A stretch of 64,000 nucleotides of DNA from Rhizoclosmatium globosum (Eukaryota; Chytridiomycota; Chytridiomycetes; Chytridiales; Chytriomycetaceae): positions 620,001 to 684,000 of the forward strand of contig MCGO01000002.1 in NCBI GenBank assembly GCA_002104985.1, written 5' to 3'. The notes beneath the pieces are model-generated. The model ran no database searches. It was not told where the DNA came from and was given only the letters and a program-made list of their open reading frames with translations. Below, one piece after another: positions 12,911-24,800 of the stretch. The position numbers and the translations under genes are program-made. Numbering within the stretch: the stretch's first letter is position 1; each line of letters starts with the position of its first letter.

Positions 12911-14039
12911 CTAATTCTTGGCGTTCATGATTCCACTCCAAACGTACTCATCAAAGATTGAACCGCTGCCGGAAGGGTTGGCCTGTTGGTGTTGTTGAGC
13001 CATCAGTCGCCGTTGATGCATCAAGCGCTGCCTCTCAATTAAAGATGGTGTACCTTTTGGTTGTTCAACCTGTTGAGGAAGTTGAACCGTAAAGGTCGTG
13101 GGGTACAGTAAGTTTGGGTGCAAAAGACCCATTGTGTTTGAGGTTGATTCGACAGTCTGATATTCAGAAACGTTCTTGCGTTGTTCTTGTGTTGTTTGGG
13201 TAACGTTCGTTGTGTGTTGGATTTGATTGGGCAACATTTCAAGAGGTGAACTTGAAGAAGGCAGTATACTTGAACGCAAATTGGTGTCTCTGACATTCAA
13301 TGGCGAGCTATCTTTGGTCTCCACAGACTCGTTCGCTTGCGCTTTCAAGTTGTTCTTCTCATGTAGCCCCTTTAGCAGCGTATTAGTAATATTCTAAAGA
13401 ATAGGGAATACTCACGCAAGCATTGCACAGCATACGTTCCGGGTCTACTGCACTTCGTCTCCACAATGGTGTTGACGTTGAACCACATTCGTGACATACC
13501 AAATCCCTATTCCTTTCGCGCATCCTTTTTCGTTCAGCCTTGATGGCTCGTTTTTGAGCAGCGGAATCCAATTTACTTAAGTCTTCTTGAGTTAGAGGGA
13601 CTAAGTTGTGGCGCCGACGTCGCCGTTGACGAGGAGCTGTGGGATGAGTGAGATGGGCCGAGGGAGGGGTTCGTTCCGGACTCGAGGAGGTATAGGACGG
13701 ACCAGAGAAAGGGTCAGGAAATGATACCATTGGTTGTATGGCAAAGTAGTTGTTTGGCAGTTGAGGTATCTGTGCTTGATGCATGTGGCTACTTCCATCG
13801 GCAAATGACGGAAGCTGACCGCCGCCATTCCAGAACTGCACCTGGGTTGCGGAAGTTAACGGGTGCATAGATGGCGATGCAGCAAGAAGAGCCAAGCCAT
13901 TTAGTTGGTGATTTAGACTCATGCCCATGGGGTGATTTTGCTGTGGCGCCAGTTCCGAAGACTTGTCTCCCTCGGGGACTTGCCCTTGTGCGGTGTTGCC
14001 TTGCCAGTGGAAGAAGGGGGAAGCGAGAAAGGGGTCCAT
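12911..14039 (-). CDS. GATA-type zinc finger transcription factor
   Basis: DNA-binding regulator recognising GATA-like sites. Two exons, 14039-13416 and 13369-12911, give 360 residues. Residues about 1-145 are low-complexity with Pro, Ser, Gln and His. A basic stretch (PRQRRRRRHNLVPLTQEDL, then KRAIKAERKRMRERNRD) precedes the single zinc finger: CHECGSTSTPLWRRS, then CNAC followed by GLHEKNN. The loop between the cysteine pairs is 19 residues, against the usual 17 or 18. The 46-base intron falls exactly after the last cysteine codon, inside the conserved CNAC-GL sequence. The C-terminal part is Gln/Asn/Ser-rich without a known domain. Which GATA pathway it serves (nitrogen, iron, light) cannot be told from one finger. 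Confidence 0.9.
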
Positions 14040-14563
14040 GGTTTTGCCGAATTAATTATCCCTAGCGGCTTTTGGAAAATCGTACGTTGTTGCAGAAGAG
14101 AAAAATGCCACCGGATGTGATCGGATCCTTGGACCCTCAACCCACTGCGAATTTTTAACGTTTATTATACATTCCCATAGACAGTTACTCTTATGGATCC
14201 AACGTAGCAAACTCCGACCCTTTGGTATGCTGGGGATGATGCAAGGAATTCCTGTGGAACCTGTGATAGTACTGATATAAGATATGAAAATGATTGGCTG
14301 TTCAAGTTGATTTCTAATTTTCTCAATCTTCAATATTCCTATCACTTTTCTAAATTACTCTAATTGTTTGCCCACTATCTATTGTTCAATGGCGGAATGT
14401 CTGCTTCTTGGCTTGCTGCGTTTTTGGAATCTTGAGCAGACAAGACGGTTCTTTTAGTCACACAGCGGGTAGTTTTCTTTGACGAATGATTTTCTCCATC
14501 TCGCTTTCATATTTATAGCATAGAGGCTGTGGAACTCATTTCTTTTCATCGCACCAAAAGTGA
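14040..14563. promoter_or_regulatory. Shared upstream region of GATA factor and PGAP3
   Basis: 524 bases lie between two divergent start codons (GATA factor on minus, PGAP3 on plus). The plus-strand side has a TATA-like ATATTTATAGC about 50 bases before the PGAP3 ATG. No repeat or coding exon is visible. The assignment as a divergent promoter rests only on gene orientation. Confidence 0.45.
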
Positions 14564-15646
14564 ATGCCTCGTTTGTTAAAGGCGATCACGTTTCTTCTTC
14601 TGGCAGCCTTCACACTGGCCTCATCCGGAGATCGCCAACCCATCTACCAAAACTGCGTACGACAATGCCTGAAAGGCGGATGCACAGAACTGTCAATCGA
14701 TCTCAAATTGACACTCTGGACCTGTGAAGCAAACTGTATGCGCCAGTCTTTGATCTCAAAAATTCATATTGAGTTCTTACGAAATTAGGTCGTTATGAAT
14801 GCACTCATACGGTGACGAAAGTGTTGGTTGAAGGCGGTCATGGAGTCCACCAGTTTCATGGAAAATGGCCGTTTATACGTATGCTTGGGCTTCAAGAGCC
14901 AGCCTCTGTTTTGTTTTCCATATTAAATGGATACATGCACTGGATTGGCTATCGGAAGCTGAAGAGGGCTCCGTCAGGCGGCGGGGCGGGGGCATGGAGG
15001 AGTTTGTACATGACGAATGCTCTATTAGCGATGTCGGGATGGTTCTGGAGCTCTATATTTCATGCCAGAGACACATCCTTTACTGGTGAGTTGATCTGGA
15101 TTACGACATGATTGGATGTTATGTTGATGTGAGAACCTTGTAGAGAAAATGGACTACTTCTCTGCAATCCTCATGATCACATTCAATGCATATATGTCTC
15201 TCGTAAAAACTTTTAATCTGTCAAACCCAAATAATCGTGGGTACCGTGCCTTGTTGCGGTTGCTTTTGATATCGTTCTATGTGATTCATGTTTCTAAACT
15301 CACATTCTGGCCTTTCGATTATGGATACAATATGATTGCCGGAATTACTGTTGGAATGATAAGTAACTTGTCCTGGATATATTGGTGCACAACCAATCGA
15401 GCAAACCGTCGATATTGGTGGAAAATGGTCTTGTTCGTGGTTCTACTTATGTCGGCAATGTTGCTTGAAGTTCTGGACTTTCCTCCGTATCTGTGGATTC
15501 TTGACGCTCATGCTCTCTGGCATGCAGCCACTGTTCCATTAGTCTATCTGTATTACTCTTTCTTCGTGGACGATTTGCATTATGAAGTGACAAATACTGG
15601 AGGACGCACTTTGCGCAGTGGAAGAAGCAACGGAAAGATTGTGTAG
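14564..15646 (+). CDS. PER1: PGAP3/PER1 GPI-anchor lipid remodelling protein
   Basis: PER1/PGAP3 removes the sn-2 fatty acid of GPI anchors in the ER/Golgi, a step in GPI lipid remodelling. Exons 14564-14735, 14789-15085 and 15144-15646 give 323 residues. A signal peptide (LLKAITFLLLAAFTLASS) is followed by a Cys-rich luminal segment (QNCVRQCLKGGC), the family block HGKWPFIRMLGLQEPASV, and several membrane helices. RDTSFTEKMDYFSA is the conserved loop with catalytic-type residues (CREST superfamily), and HALWHAATVPLVYLYY comes near the end. Length matches the family. The stop is 40 bases from the convergent ANKRD40-like gene. The two GPI-type chitin deacetylases at 47-50 kb are plausible clients. 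Confidence 0.93.
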
Positions 15647-15686
15647 ACTCACATAATACAAATTTATTCCCAACCATATTATGAAA

Positions 15687-16569
15687 TCAATTTTGGTGAA
15701 TAATCAATCCATGTCCATGTTTGAAATGTAATGCAGCTTTGTGACCAAATTGCTTCTTGCTCACAGGAATAACACGATTGACAAAGTCGAGTCTCGAAAT
15801 TGTTGATGGTAATTTAGAATCTGGTGCAACTAGAATATCCAACTCATCAAAAGCTTGCTGCAACAAAGCGGAAATAGTCGAGCTTGGTGTAATATGAATC
15901 GCACCAACAATTGTTCGGTCATGAGAATCATAGCGGCTACTCAAGTAAACGATAATCTCTTGATACGATGATAGGTCTTCAGGTTCCGATTGAGGTGTGC
16001 GAGTATAGATAGGTTGCTTTGAAATGATGGGAGTTATGGCTGATGTGTCCTTTGACTGTAACTTTGGAGCTTCATACTGAGGAATATCAGGTTTCGATGG
16101 AGCAGATTCAAGGTCCGAAGACGCAGCTCCGGCCATAATCATGTCGATTGGCGGGAGAGTTGCTGGGTCGATCAGGTAGTTTGGCACGAAAGTCTTCCGC
16201 TGCGGCACCGACTGGTCCGGCTGATTTCTTTCAGCGCCGAGAAGGGCGCGCATTTCATCCGTCGAGGCCAGGTCCTTCGCCGACTTTCCCGCCGAGTTCA
16301 ACGTGTTTGGATCAGCGCCGGCATCGAGAAGAAGCGCGGCGACTTGGACGTGGTTGCGCTTTGCCGCCCACACTGTTTAGTCAAGTTTGTTTGGTTATTG
16401 GTTCTCTTTAGAGCAAGAGCAAGACGAGGGCTGCGGGCTACGTACTCAGGCCGGTGAAGCCGTTGATTGGATGCGCAAATCGGACCTTGTCGCCGCGAGT
16501 CGAGTTGTCCGTGAGGAACCGGGCAACGGCTTCTTTGTTGCCTCCTGCGCAGGTTTCGAGAAACTCCAT
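15687..16569 (-). CDS. ANKRD40-like ankyrin repeat protein
   Basis: Two exons, 16569-16446 and 16372-15687, give 269 residues. The first exon starts MEFLETCAGGN and has an ankyrin helix. The splice (donor GTACGT) joins TGL to MWAAKRNHVQVAALLLDAGAD, matching the ankyrin core of animal ANKRD40. The motif FVPNYLIDPATLPP follows a linker, as FVPNYL does in ANKRD40. The C-terminal ~100 residues form a ubiquitin-like-looking domain (IIVYLSSRYDSHDRTIVGAI, then LDILVAPDSKLPSTISRL). The cellular role of the family is little known. Its start lies only 63 bases from the oppositely oriented geranylgeranyltransferase start. Confidence 0.78.
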
Positions 16570-16632
16570 CGTGGTAGTGGTGATGTCCTGTCAAAGGGGT
16601 TGTGGGCAAGAAAAACATCACACAAACACACA
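16570..16632. promoter_or_regulatory. 63-base divergent promoter, ANKRD40-like / GGTase-I beta
   Basis: The two start codons are only 63 bases apart on opposite strands, so 5' UTRs and core promoter elements must overlap or lie inside coding DNA. The spacer contains an ACAAACACACA stretch before the plus-strand ATG. No TATA box is evident. Confidence 0.5.
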
Positions 16633-18052
16633 ATGCTTGATGCAAAGGAGGCCCTGACCCTGCCGCGAATGGAAGACATTCGATACTTCAAATATGGACT
16701 CTCCCTCCTGCCGCACTATCTGACAGAGTATGACACGAGCAGGTTGGTTTGTGGGCAATATTATTGACTGTTGCTCACGTACACCCTGTTCGCAGAATGG
16801 CAATGGCCTTCTATGCGATTTCTGGAATCGATATTTGTGGCGCCGTCGAGAAATCTATTTCAGAAAAGAACAGGAAGGACTGGATTGAGTGGGTGTATGC
16901 TCAGCAAGTTGTGCCATCGTGGGGTATGACGATTTCAAAGGAACGAAAGAGATTACTTATTTGAATTCGAATACAGATGTTAACTCAGAGGAGAAACCCG
17001 ACGGCGCTTCATGGGGAGCGTTTGGATTTAGAGGCTCGCCTTCATCTGGTCGTCCTTTCAATCCAAACCAGGTTATTGTGAAGTTGACCTCTCGATATTA
17101 CAATCTCATACTATTTTTATACCTAGACCACAGCCGAATTCTGGCATCACGATACGTCCCATATGGCCATGACATACACCGCCCTTCTTACTCTCGTAAT
17201 TCTTGGCGACGACTTATCCCGCGTAAACCGCGAAGCCATTATTCAAGCCTTGAAACACTGCCAAACTGAATCCGGAAGGTAATACTCACAGCCAAACCTC
17301 CAACCTGTTCAAATACTGATGAAATAACCTAGTTTCATTGCTTCTGTTGACGGTGCAGAATCCGATATGCGGTTCTTGTTCGCAGCTTGTGCGATTTCAT
17401 ACATTCTAAACGACTTTCGTGGCGTGAATACGGACCGTGCCGTTACATATATCCTCAAGTCTCGCACCTACGAAAACGCGTTTGCTCAGGGCCTGGACAA
17501 GAAAGTCACGGTGGCTCCACATATTGTGCTGTTGCGTCTTTGGCATTGTTAGGACAACTGCACGTTATTGACGAATTTCGACTTGAGCTTATTGGATGGC
17601 TGCTCAAGAGGCAGCAAGACGATGGTGGATTTGCTGGTCGTCCAGGAAAGGTTTCTGATACATGCTATTCCTTCTGGGTGGGAGCTAGTTTGGAGGTACA
17701 TTTTTCATTGAACCTCATTTCAGTCCCTTGATTAACCAGTTTCGACAAACAGATTCTTGGTGCATATCAGTTCTCCGATTCGCAAGCCAATCGTAAGTTT
17801 TTGGAGACTACTGTTTCATCACGAGGAGGGTTTTCAAAGCATGCGGACGCAAACCCAGGTTTGCTTTCATTCTAGTGCTCTCCTCAATTGTTAAGCAATA
17901 ATTTAGACCCACTTCACTCGTACATGGGACTTGCAGGCCTATCTATTGCAAAGGAGCCTGGATTGGAACCATTGTGGCCTCAACTCAACATTACGTTACG
18001 AGCTTTAAATCATTTGAAGAATGGCACAAAGTGGTGGACTATGTCGCAATAA
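16633..18052 (+). CDS. CDC43: Geranylgeranyltransferase type I beta subunit
   Basis: Beta subunit that, with the shared alpha subunit, prenylates Rho/Rac/Cdc42-type CaaX proteins. It may therefore act on the Rho proteins controlled by the RhoGAP at 54.6 kb. Exons begin 16633-16742, 16796-16923, 16977-17071 and 17127-17278. A 53-base intron (GTATGA donor) joins YAQQVVPSW to DVNSEEKPDG. Family blocks are GFRGSP, HMAMTYTALL, LGDDLSRVN, the metal-site region SHGGSTYCAVASLALLG, DTCYSFWVGA, and GGFSKHADANPDPLHSYMG near the end. At 17502-17504 (AAA) the frame slips by one between GLDKK and SHGGS. One extra A restores the conserved text, so I treat it as a likely sequence error. Confidence 0.92.
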
Positions 18053-18126
18053 ATGCTATGTGTGTTATTTTATTCTTCTCATAAATAATATATAGAGACT
18101 CGGCCCTGTGAAGTTCCATTTTGTTA

Positions 18127-19379
18127 TCATGAAGGGCCACTAATTCCCAACTCTCTTGCAACAAATTCTTCATAATCAGCTGTCATACTTTTATGTCGAA
18201 CAAGTAGCTGCGTAACAATTTTTCCAACTGTCCATTCCTTCTCTGCTACAGCTGCCAATATCCGTTTCCAAAATAAAGTCAAAGGCTTGTCTCCAAACAT
18301 TGCATAGTCAAGCCGTTGTATACCACTTTCTGAAGCTGCCATCCACTGCTGAAGAAACTTGTGCGTTCGATTTCCACCAAAACGCCCACATCCCCAATGT
18401 CCTGTGACGACAGGAGTTACAGAATCCGAAAAGGCCAGCCATGCTTTGTTCATGTCTCTCATAGAAATGGACTCAGCAAACGCGTCCATCTTTTTTGTGA
18501 GTTGAGTCGCATCCATGAGCAGCAAATCCAGCACCTTTCAGAATCACACCTCCCAGTAAATCGAAACGTCTTGTCAAAGCCAGTATAATTTGAGAACTTC
18601 CTCACGTTCTTGATTACAAGTGCTTCGTTGTTCGCCATGTGTGGTAGAAGGCTCATAACTAATAGAGCTTCGGGGAAACATGACATGACAATATCAGCTT
18701 GTGTTGCATAAGGACCAATTTTCCAGTGAATCAAATCTTTGTTTGAAAAGTGGACGAATCGAGATGCAGTTGAAGATTCCATGGGACCAGGAAGGAGGAC
18801 CACGTTTTGGGTGGGAATAGTGGAAGATTGAGTCCAATTGACGCGAGCTGAAACAGTTGGTAGTTTTTTGCGTTCAAAGATGATAGTACGTTCCGGTGAT
18901 GAAGCTTGGGCATCTAAGAATGCAAGTAAACACTGAATCCGTTGAACAGCCTTACTTTCTTTAGAGGCAAGAAGAAAGGAGAGGTCCAGTGGTTCCCAGT
19001 TGTTCTTTCCCTTTATTGTTGCGATTGGCGTGTTTCCAATAAACATATTCGCGATGGCACACCGGATAACAGACTCAGAAATAGCTATGGATTCGGAGGC
19101 ATACACAAGAAACGGTGTTGATGACGCGGCGGTTGTGGTGATTTTGGCCAGCAATGTTTCCGATTGACTGTTAGCTGCCTTTGCTGCAGCGGCAGACGCA
19201 GTGCCCTGATGTGCATCGAATGCAAGAATGCGTAGAGCAACTCGATGTGGAGGCGGTTGGTGTTGTGGTCCGTTGGCACTGGATTGGGGTGTGGCAGATT
19301 CGGTTGAAGGAACAATGTATGGAACGGACCCAGTCCGCCTGCTGGCAAAGAAAGGATGCGTCGTATGAGTTCGCGGCAT
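18127..19379 (-). CDS. PARG: Poly(ADP-ribose) glycohydrolase (PARG)-like protein, frame-broken
   Basis: PARG enzymes remove poly(ADP-ribose) from proteins. Recognisable blocks in order are NNWEPLDLSFLL, the N-K loop HFSNKDLIHWKIGP, FPEALLVMSLL, NEALVIKNVRKFSNYTG with KTFRF, and GHWGCGRFGGNRTHKFLQQW followed by FGD. The catalytic stretch usually reads QEE (two adjacent glutamates), but here it reads ATQADIV, Ala-Asp in place of Glu-Glu. The frame breaks at about 18533-18540 between FTGRCDSE and LDLLLMDATQL. The 15 bases between the frames are too short for an intron, and adding one A to the AAA run restores it. It may be a divergent pseudoenzyme or a decaying copy. The N-terminal ~80 residues are low complexity. 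Confidence 0.8.
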
Positions 19380-19561
19380 TTGACAGTGGTTTCTAATTTG
19401 GAGGAAATATAGAAGCGATATTAAAAATGCCAGATAAAATGCCAGACTTGTTTGTAGCGAAATGAAGATGCCTAAAAATTAATACCTAAAATATAGTTGT
19501 AGATTGCGCAAATGTAATTATTGGAGTCATAACACTCATTGGAAACAAATGAAGAAAAGAG

Positions 19562-21639
19562 TTAAAGCTTGGCGTAAGAAACACCCAACACTTCACCCTT
19601 GTTATCAGTCTCGTTGTACTCCTTCCAGTCAAATGCAATTGGCGCGTACAACATGTGCTCTTCAACACCAAGCGCCTTAACAAGGTTGACAGAGTGTGGC
19701 ATCAAGTCCTTGCAAATCTTTCGTTGTGCGACAGTCATATCTCCAGCTTGCTTGGGCGTAACCAATCCAGATGAAACCAACCAGGCGATATCAGCACTGA
19801 GACTGTGCAACAAGAAGAGGGCAAGAACTTGCTCCAACACAGACTTGAGTCCTCCAGTCTGAGTCGCAATCACGGCGAGCATCTCATCCAAACAGATTCT
19901 CTCTCCGTGTGCACGAGCGAGGGCCTGGATCGCGTCGGACTCCTCGAGCATCCACACCTGGAAGATACTCTTGCTTCCACCCTTCGCAGTCTGGGCCATT
20001 TGTCCTCCGAGGTACTTGACCAATCCCATCTCTCTCAAGCGGGCCAAGTTCACAAGCGCTGGTAAGCTCTTGACATCCCAATCCTTGATGTCCGTGGTGG
20101 AAATAACTGGGTACTTGACTTCACCCTTTTGGACGGCAGCGAGAAGCTCCTTTGAGACTTTTCCACAGAGAACAGAGTTATCACCTTCCGCAGTAATACC
20201 GGCGTGAGAGAAACCGATTCCGAGACCGAATTGGTTGGCAGAGAGGTATCCCTGACCACCGCAACGTTCACGACAGATAGAAGAAACACGCTCAAAGTTC
20301 CTTCATGATTAAAGACATGTTAGCTTGGAATGATCGGGTAAATAAATAAGTGACGAACCAGGTAACCAATGGCTTAATGATACAGCAGAGACGGGTAACT
20401 TCATCATGAGTAGCCTCGGTATCTTTCTCAAACTTTCTCTTGACGTAGTTGTTTCCAAAGTTGAGAGCAATAGTTCTGGCCAACAATGGAATCAACGCGT
20501 TTTGTTGCAGCTGGTAGGCGAGAATTGGAGTGTCACTCTTTCCAGTTGGTCCAACAGTCAAACGTGTAGCAGCGTAACGGAAAGCATTGTTCAAGACAGT
20601 TTTGGTTCCTCCAAGACACATGGCCGCGATACACAAACGTCCAGAGAGGAGACGGTCAGCAACGGCGAGGAAACGCTGACGACCTGCACCGAGAACAGAC
20701 TTGAGGGTACCCTCTGGAGTCATGTCAGAGTACTTGTTGAGAATGGCGTCAGCTGGGACACGGACATTCTTGAAAGTGAGTTTGGCATTGTCAACACCGT
20801 TACATCCGATACGGTGACCCATGTCCTCAATAAGAACACCCTTGCAAGGAACGAGGTTGTCAGTTCTGATTCGGACCTAAGGCTTTCACAATTAATATAG
20901 GTATGTAAAACGAAGAACAAGGGTTATACACACCAAGAATACGTGAATTCCCTCATGCTTTCCGTTCACATAAGTCTGAGCAAAGACAGCACAGTACATG
21001 GCATCGTTGAAACCATTGGTAATCCAGTACTTCTGCGACAAGACAGATGGAGAGTTGATGATGAACTCGCGTGTCTTTGGGTCCCAATCAGCACGCGTCT
21101 CCATTTCAACGGCATTGTTTCCGTAACCCAATTCAGTGAGTCCGAAGCAACCCACGATCTTGAGCGAATCGATATCGGAAAGATGCTTTCTGTGACGTTG
21201 TCCACCTATCAAAAACGGCCTGTGTGAGCAAACAGTGTAGAAGGAGGGAGGGAGGCCTTACCCAGTGAGATAACAGTTCCACCAAACAAGTTGAATTGAA
21301 CAGTCATCTTTGTGGCGACGGAGCCGTCCATCATTCCAACGCACTCGTGCACAGCAAAGACATTCAAAGGGTTCTTTTCAAAGTCAAACACACTAATGTA
21401 TCCACCCTTCGCGATAAGCTTAAGTCTCTCAAGGGCAAGCTCTCTGTTGTATGTACACAATCGTCAGTATCAATCAAAAAGACAGAGAGGAAAACTGGCA
21501 AAAACCTGTCGTGTTTCAAGGTAACTTCGAAACGAGGAGCAAAGATTCTGTCGCGAAAGAGAACATTCTTGAGCTTGTCTCTGTTTGCGCGGTTGTCAAA
21601 CTCGAGGAGTTCGTTGAGCTTCTTTGGGTCAAAGGTCAT
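19562..21639 (-). CDS. Acyl-CoA oxidase (peroxisomal)
   Basis: FAD enzyme for the first step of peroxisomal beta-oxidation, making trans-2-enoyl-CoA and H2O2. The first intron is 21505-21444; further introns lie near 21200, 20900 and 20300. Residues follow the family: [34 protein letters not shown] (flavin and substrate site), [37 protein letters not shown] and [17 protein letters not shown]. The C-terminus is AKL, a type 1 peroxisomal targeting signal variant. The start ATG opens [14 protein letters not shown]; an upstream extension of the frame lacks family similarity. Length is near 670 residues, as expected. No frame breaks were noticed. Confidence 0.93.
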
Positions 21640-21827
21640 TGTTATGCGAAGTTTTTTGTTGGACTCAACGAAGGTGGCGCGAAACAAAGAGAAAGCACTA
21701 ACACGTGGGGTCTTTTCATCGGAACGGTCTGACAAATACACTCCTACGTAGTCCACGCTATTAAAATCATAATTGACTTCATTGATATACAAGCAATAGC
21801 AAATAATACTGCATTCAAGTCCAACAT

Positions 21828-24800
21828 TCAGACCATTTGCATCACTTTCACACCTCCAACACTATTTGCAGCAACCAAAACGTCACTCGCGTTCCGTTTC
21901 CAACAAACACTGCTCACAAACTGCGAAGGCTCCTGATCTGCAACCTCTTCCCCACTCGTTGTTTCCAAGCTATTCCCAAACCTGTGCATAATAACAGGAT
22001 TTGGCAGAGAGTGGAAATACGTGTATACACTATTGTTCTCACTTCCACAAGAAATGAATTCTCCAGTCGAGTTGATGGAGAGTCCGACAAAGTTTTTCTC
22101 GTTCGTGTGACCACTATACGAGCGGAGACAGTGTGGTTGATCCATGTTGGATGCAAGAGCAGACGAAGATGGAGCCGTTGAAGAAGGGATGTTGTGATGT
22201 TGATGGGAGCGCGGGAATACGATGAAAACACTGAAGCGGCGCTAGAAAACCAAGAGTTTCTTGTCAAATTAAATAACAGTTGCAAAAGAAACTGAAAACA
22301 AATGAAAGCACTCACGAGCGACGGAAGATTCCATTGTTCATGTTTTCAGTTAGGTTCTTTTCAATGAAGGAGGAAAGCGGTGGGAATAACGAAGACGACA
22401 TAGGGCCGGCAGGGGATGCTAGAGGAGCAGCTGAAGAGGAAGACGAAGAAGAGAGATTCATGCTGGATGCGGATGGGCCCCCAAGACTCCATAACCGTAA
22501 AGTACTATCGGTGGAAGCACTGACGATTTCATTTCTTGACAAAAACTTGACGTAGGAAACAGCCTTCTTATGACCGCAGAGTATATACAAAGGCTCAGAA
22601 GGTTTTCGGATATCATAGTAATGAATATGATGATCTGCTGAACCAAATGCAATCTGATTGCTGATCAGAGGATTCCACTTCACTGAACAAATATTGGCTT
22701 TCGATTCAATTGTCTGAACGGACTTTTTTTGATTAACAGACCATATTTTGACTGAATAAACGTTAGAGAATAATGTATCAAAGCAGAAGTAATTACCTTT
22801 GCAATCGTCGCTCCCACTTGCCAGCAACACAGGATCCATAACATTGAAATCAACACTCCAAGCTCGCTTTTCATGCTCCTCAAATTCCAAAGATGCTACA
22901 CCAGTCTTACTATCCCAAAGCGTCACAATCCCTTCATAATCCGAGCTCGATAATTGCTCCTTGTTAAGACTGTTCCATGACAAACAACTGATCTTACTGC
23001 GACCACTCATTTCAAGGATAGGATATCGCGGAACAACATCCAATCCACCACCATCATCCTCCTCATCGTCATCGTCATCATCATCCCCATCATCATCAAT
23101 AAACCCACGCCTATCATCATCATTCAACGCATCCGCAACAAACAACGGTCCATCACCACCTACAAACCCTCTCCTCCTCCTCCGCGAGCTACCACCTCCC
23201 CCATCCCCAAACACTTCCTCCCAATCCTTCACCACGCTTTCAAATTCGTAAATCTTGACTTTCTTTGTAACTCCAGCTGTAGCAAAGAACTCGTCGTCTT
23301 TATCGAATTCGATCGCGCTTACGATGGAGCTGCTTCCACCGCCGCTGCTCGCTCCAGCAGCGGTTGCTGCAGCGCCAGTGGACCGGAGTTTCCTGATACG
23401 AGTTTGTCGGCGTAGTTTATGCGCGCGAGGGTGCGGAAGTGTGAGATTTTGGAGAAGCGGGATAGGGTTTGGGGGAATGATTGTCTGGTGGTTAGAAGGT
23501 TGGGAGGATCCGATGGTGTTGTTGTTGACGATAATGATGATGATGATGGTACGGGTATTTGTGGGCTGGGTATTCCAGATGACTTGATTTCGTAAGTTGG
23601 TGCTGGTTGTTTATGGGATGGAAGGCGGAATGCAAAGTAGTTTTTCTGCAAGTCTTCAAAATGCGGTTCCAGTCTAGCCATACGCGTTTTGATGAGACTT
23701 GCAAGTTCTGGATCTGTCTCGGGGTCAGCTTGCTGGTGGTCGGTTTCTGCCGGATCTAAAGTGAATTCGAGTGGAGGTTGATGTGATGGGTCTTCTGAAT
23801 CGTCAATTTCCTACACAGAGCGTTGATATACGGATGAAAATAAGAACAAGGATTCTAACATCATAATTTCGTTTCCGTGAGGACTTTGTAGCAGAGATTA
23901 CATCCTTTGGGGTGCCAGTGGTGATTGCATGCAAATTCCAGTTGATTGCAGTTGGAGTTGTCACATTTGGCAGCTCAGGCGGCAGAGGAGAACTGCAAAC
24001 ACTTGCGCCGAATCGCTTGATTGCATCTGCAGCAGTTGATGCAATATTCCGCGGTGTTGAAGGCACATTCTGAGTATCAAGTCCAGAGCCATTTCTGTTG
24101 CCATTTTTGTTTGTTCCATGGATTTCAGAGGAGCGCCTTTTCTCAAGTTCTGATTGCACATGCGATAGATCTTCATCCAGACACGCCATAGCTTGCCGAA
24201 GAGCTTCCAATTGCTAAAATGAAAGGAGTTAAAAACAAGGAGATTCCTTGACTGACTTACAATCTCTTTTTGCTGTTTCGTTTTCTTCAGAAACTGATTG
24301 TAGAGCTCCCATTGGATATCTGGTTCGTTGGATTCCAACTGTTTCCTTCTTTCAATCAATGAATTCAGCATTGAGTCGATTTCTGAGAAGGAGAAGTTTA
24401 GTATTCTGTTTTGATTACTCATTGAAGTTCAGCGTGTGTCCATTCTTGTAAATTTCTCGCCTCTCAACATTTTCAGCGAATCCCTGGCGCTCGGATCAAC
24501 TGAAGTCTTACCTTTGAGACCAGGATTTGAAGAATTCATGGTTGTGGATGGATCTACCGACAAGTTGGCTGCGATTGTCCCCATTGAAGTAGCATTCGGC
24601 GAATCGACTCCAGCTTTCGATATTACATTATTGACTAGATATTCAAAGGGATGAGATATTGAGAAGGAGAGAGAACTGAGGAAGTAGACACTGACGGCTA
24701 ATGTTTGGGTAAATTTCGCCTTGTTGCAGAGCCGTAGCGCACGAGGGACAGTTCATAGTGACGCTCAGATGGATCGTGATGCATTCGTGGCTAGTGGGTG

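Noticed and set aside
16890..16976. Apparent frameshift in geranylgeranyltransferase between YAQQVVPS and DVNSEE.
   Set aside because: A normal 53-base intron (16924-16976, GTATGA...CAG) joins the two frames perfectly, so no lesion is needed here.
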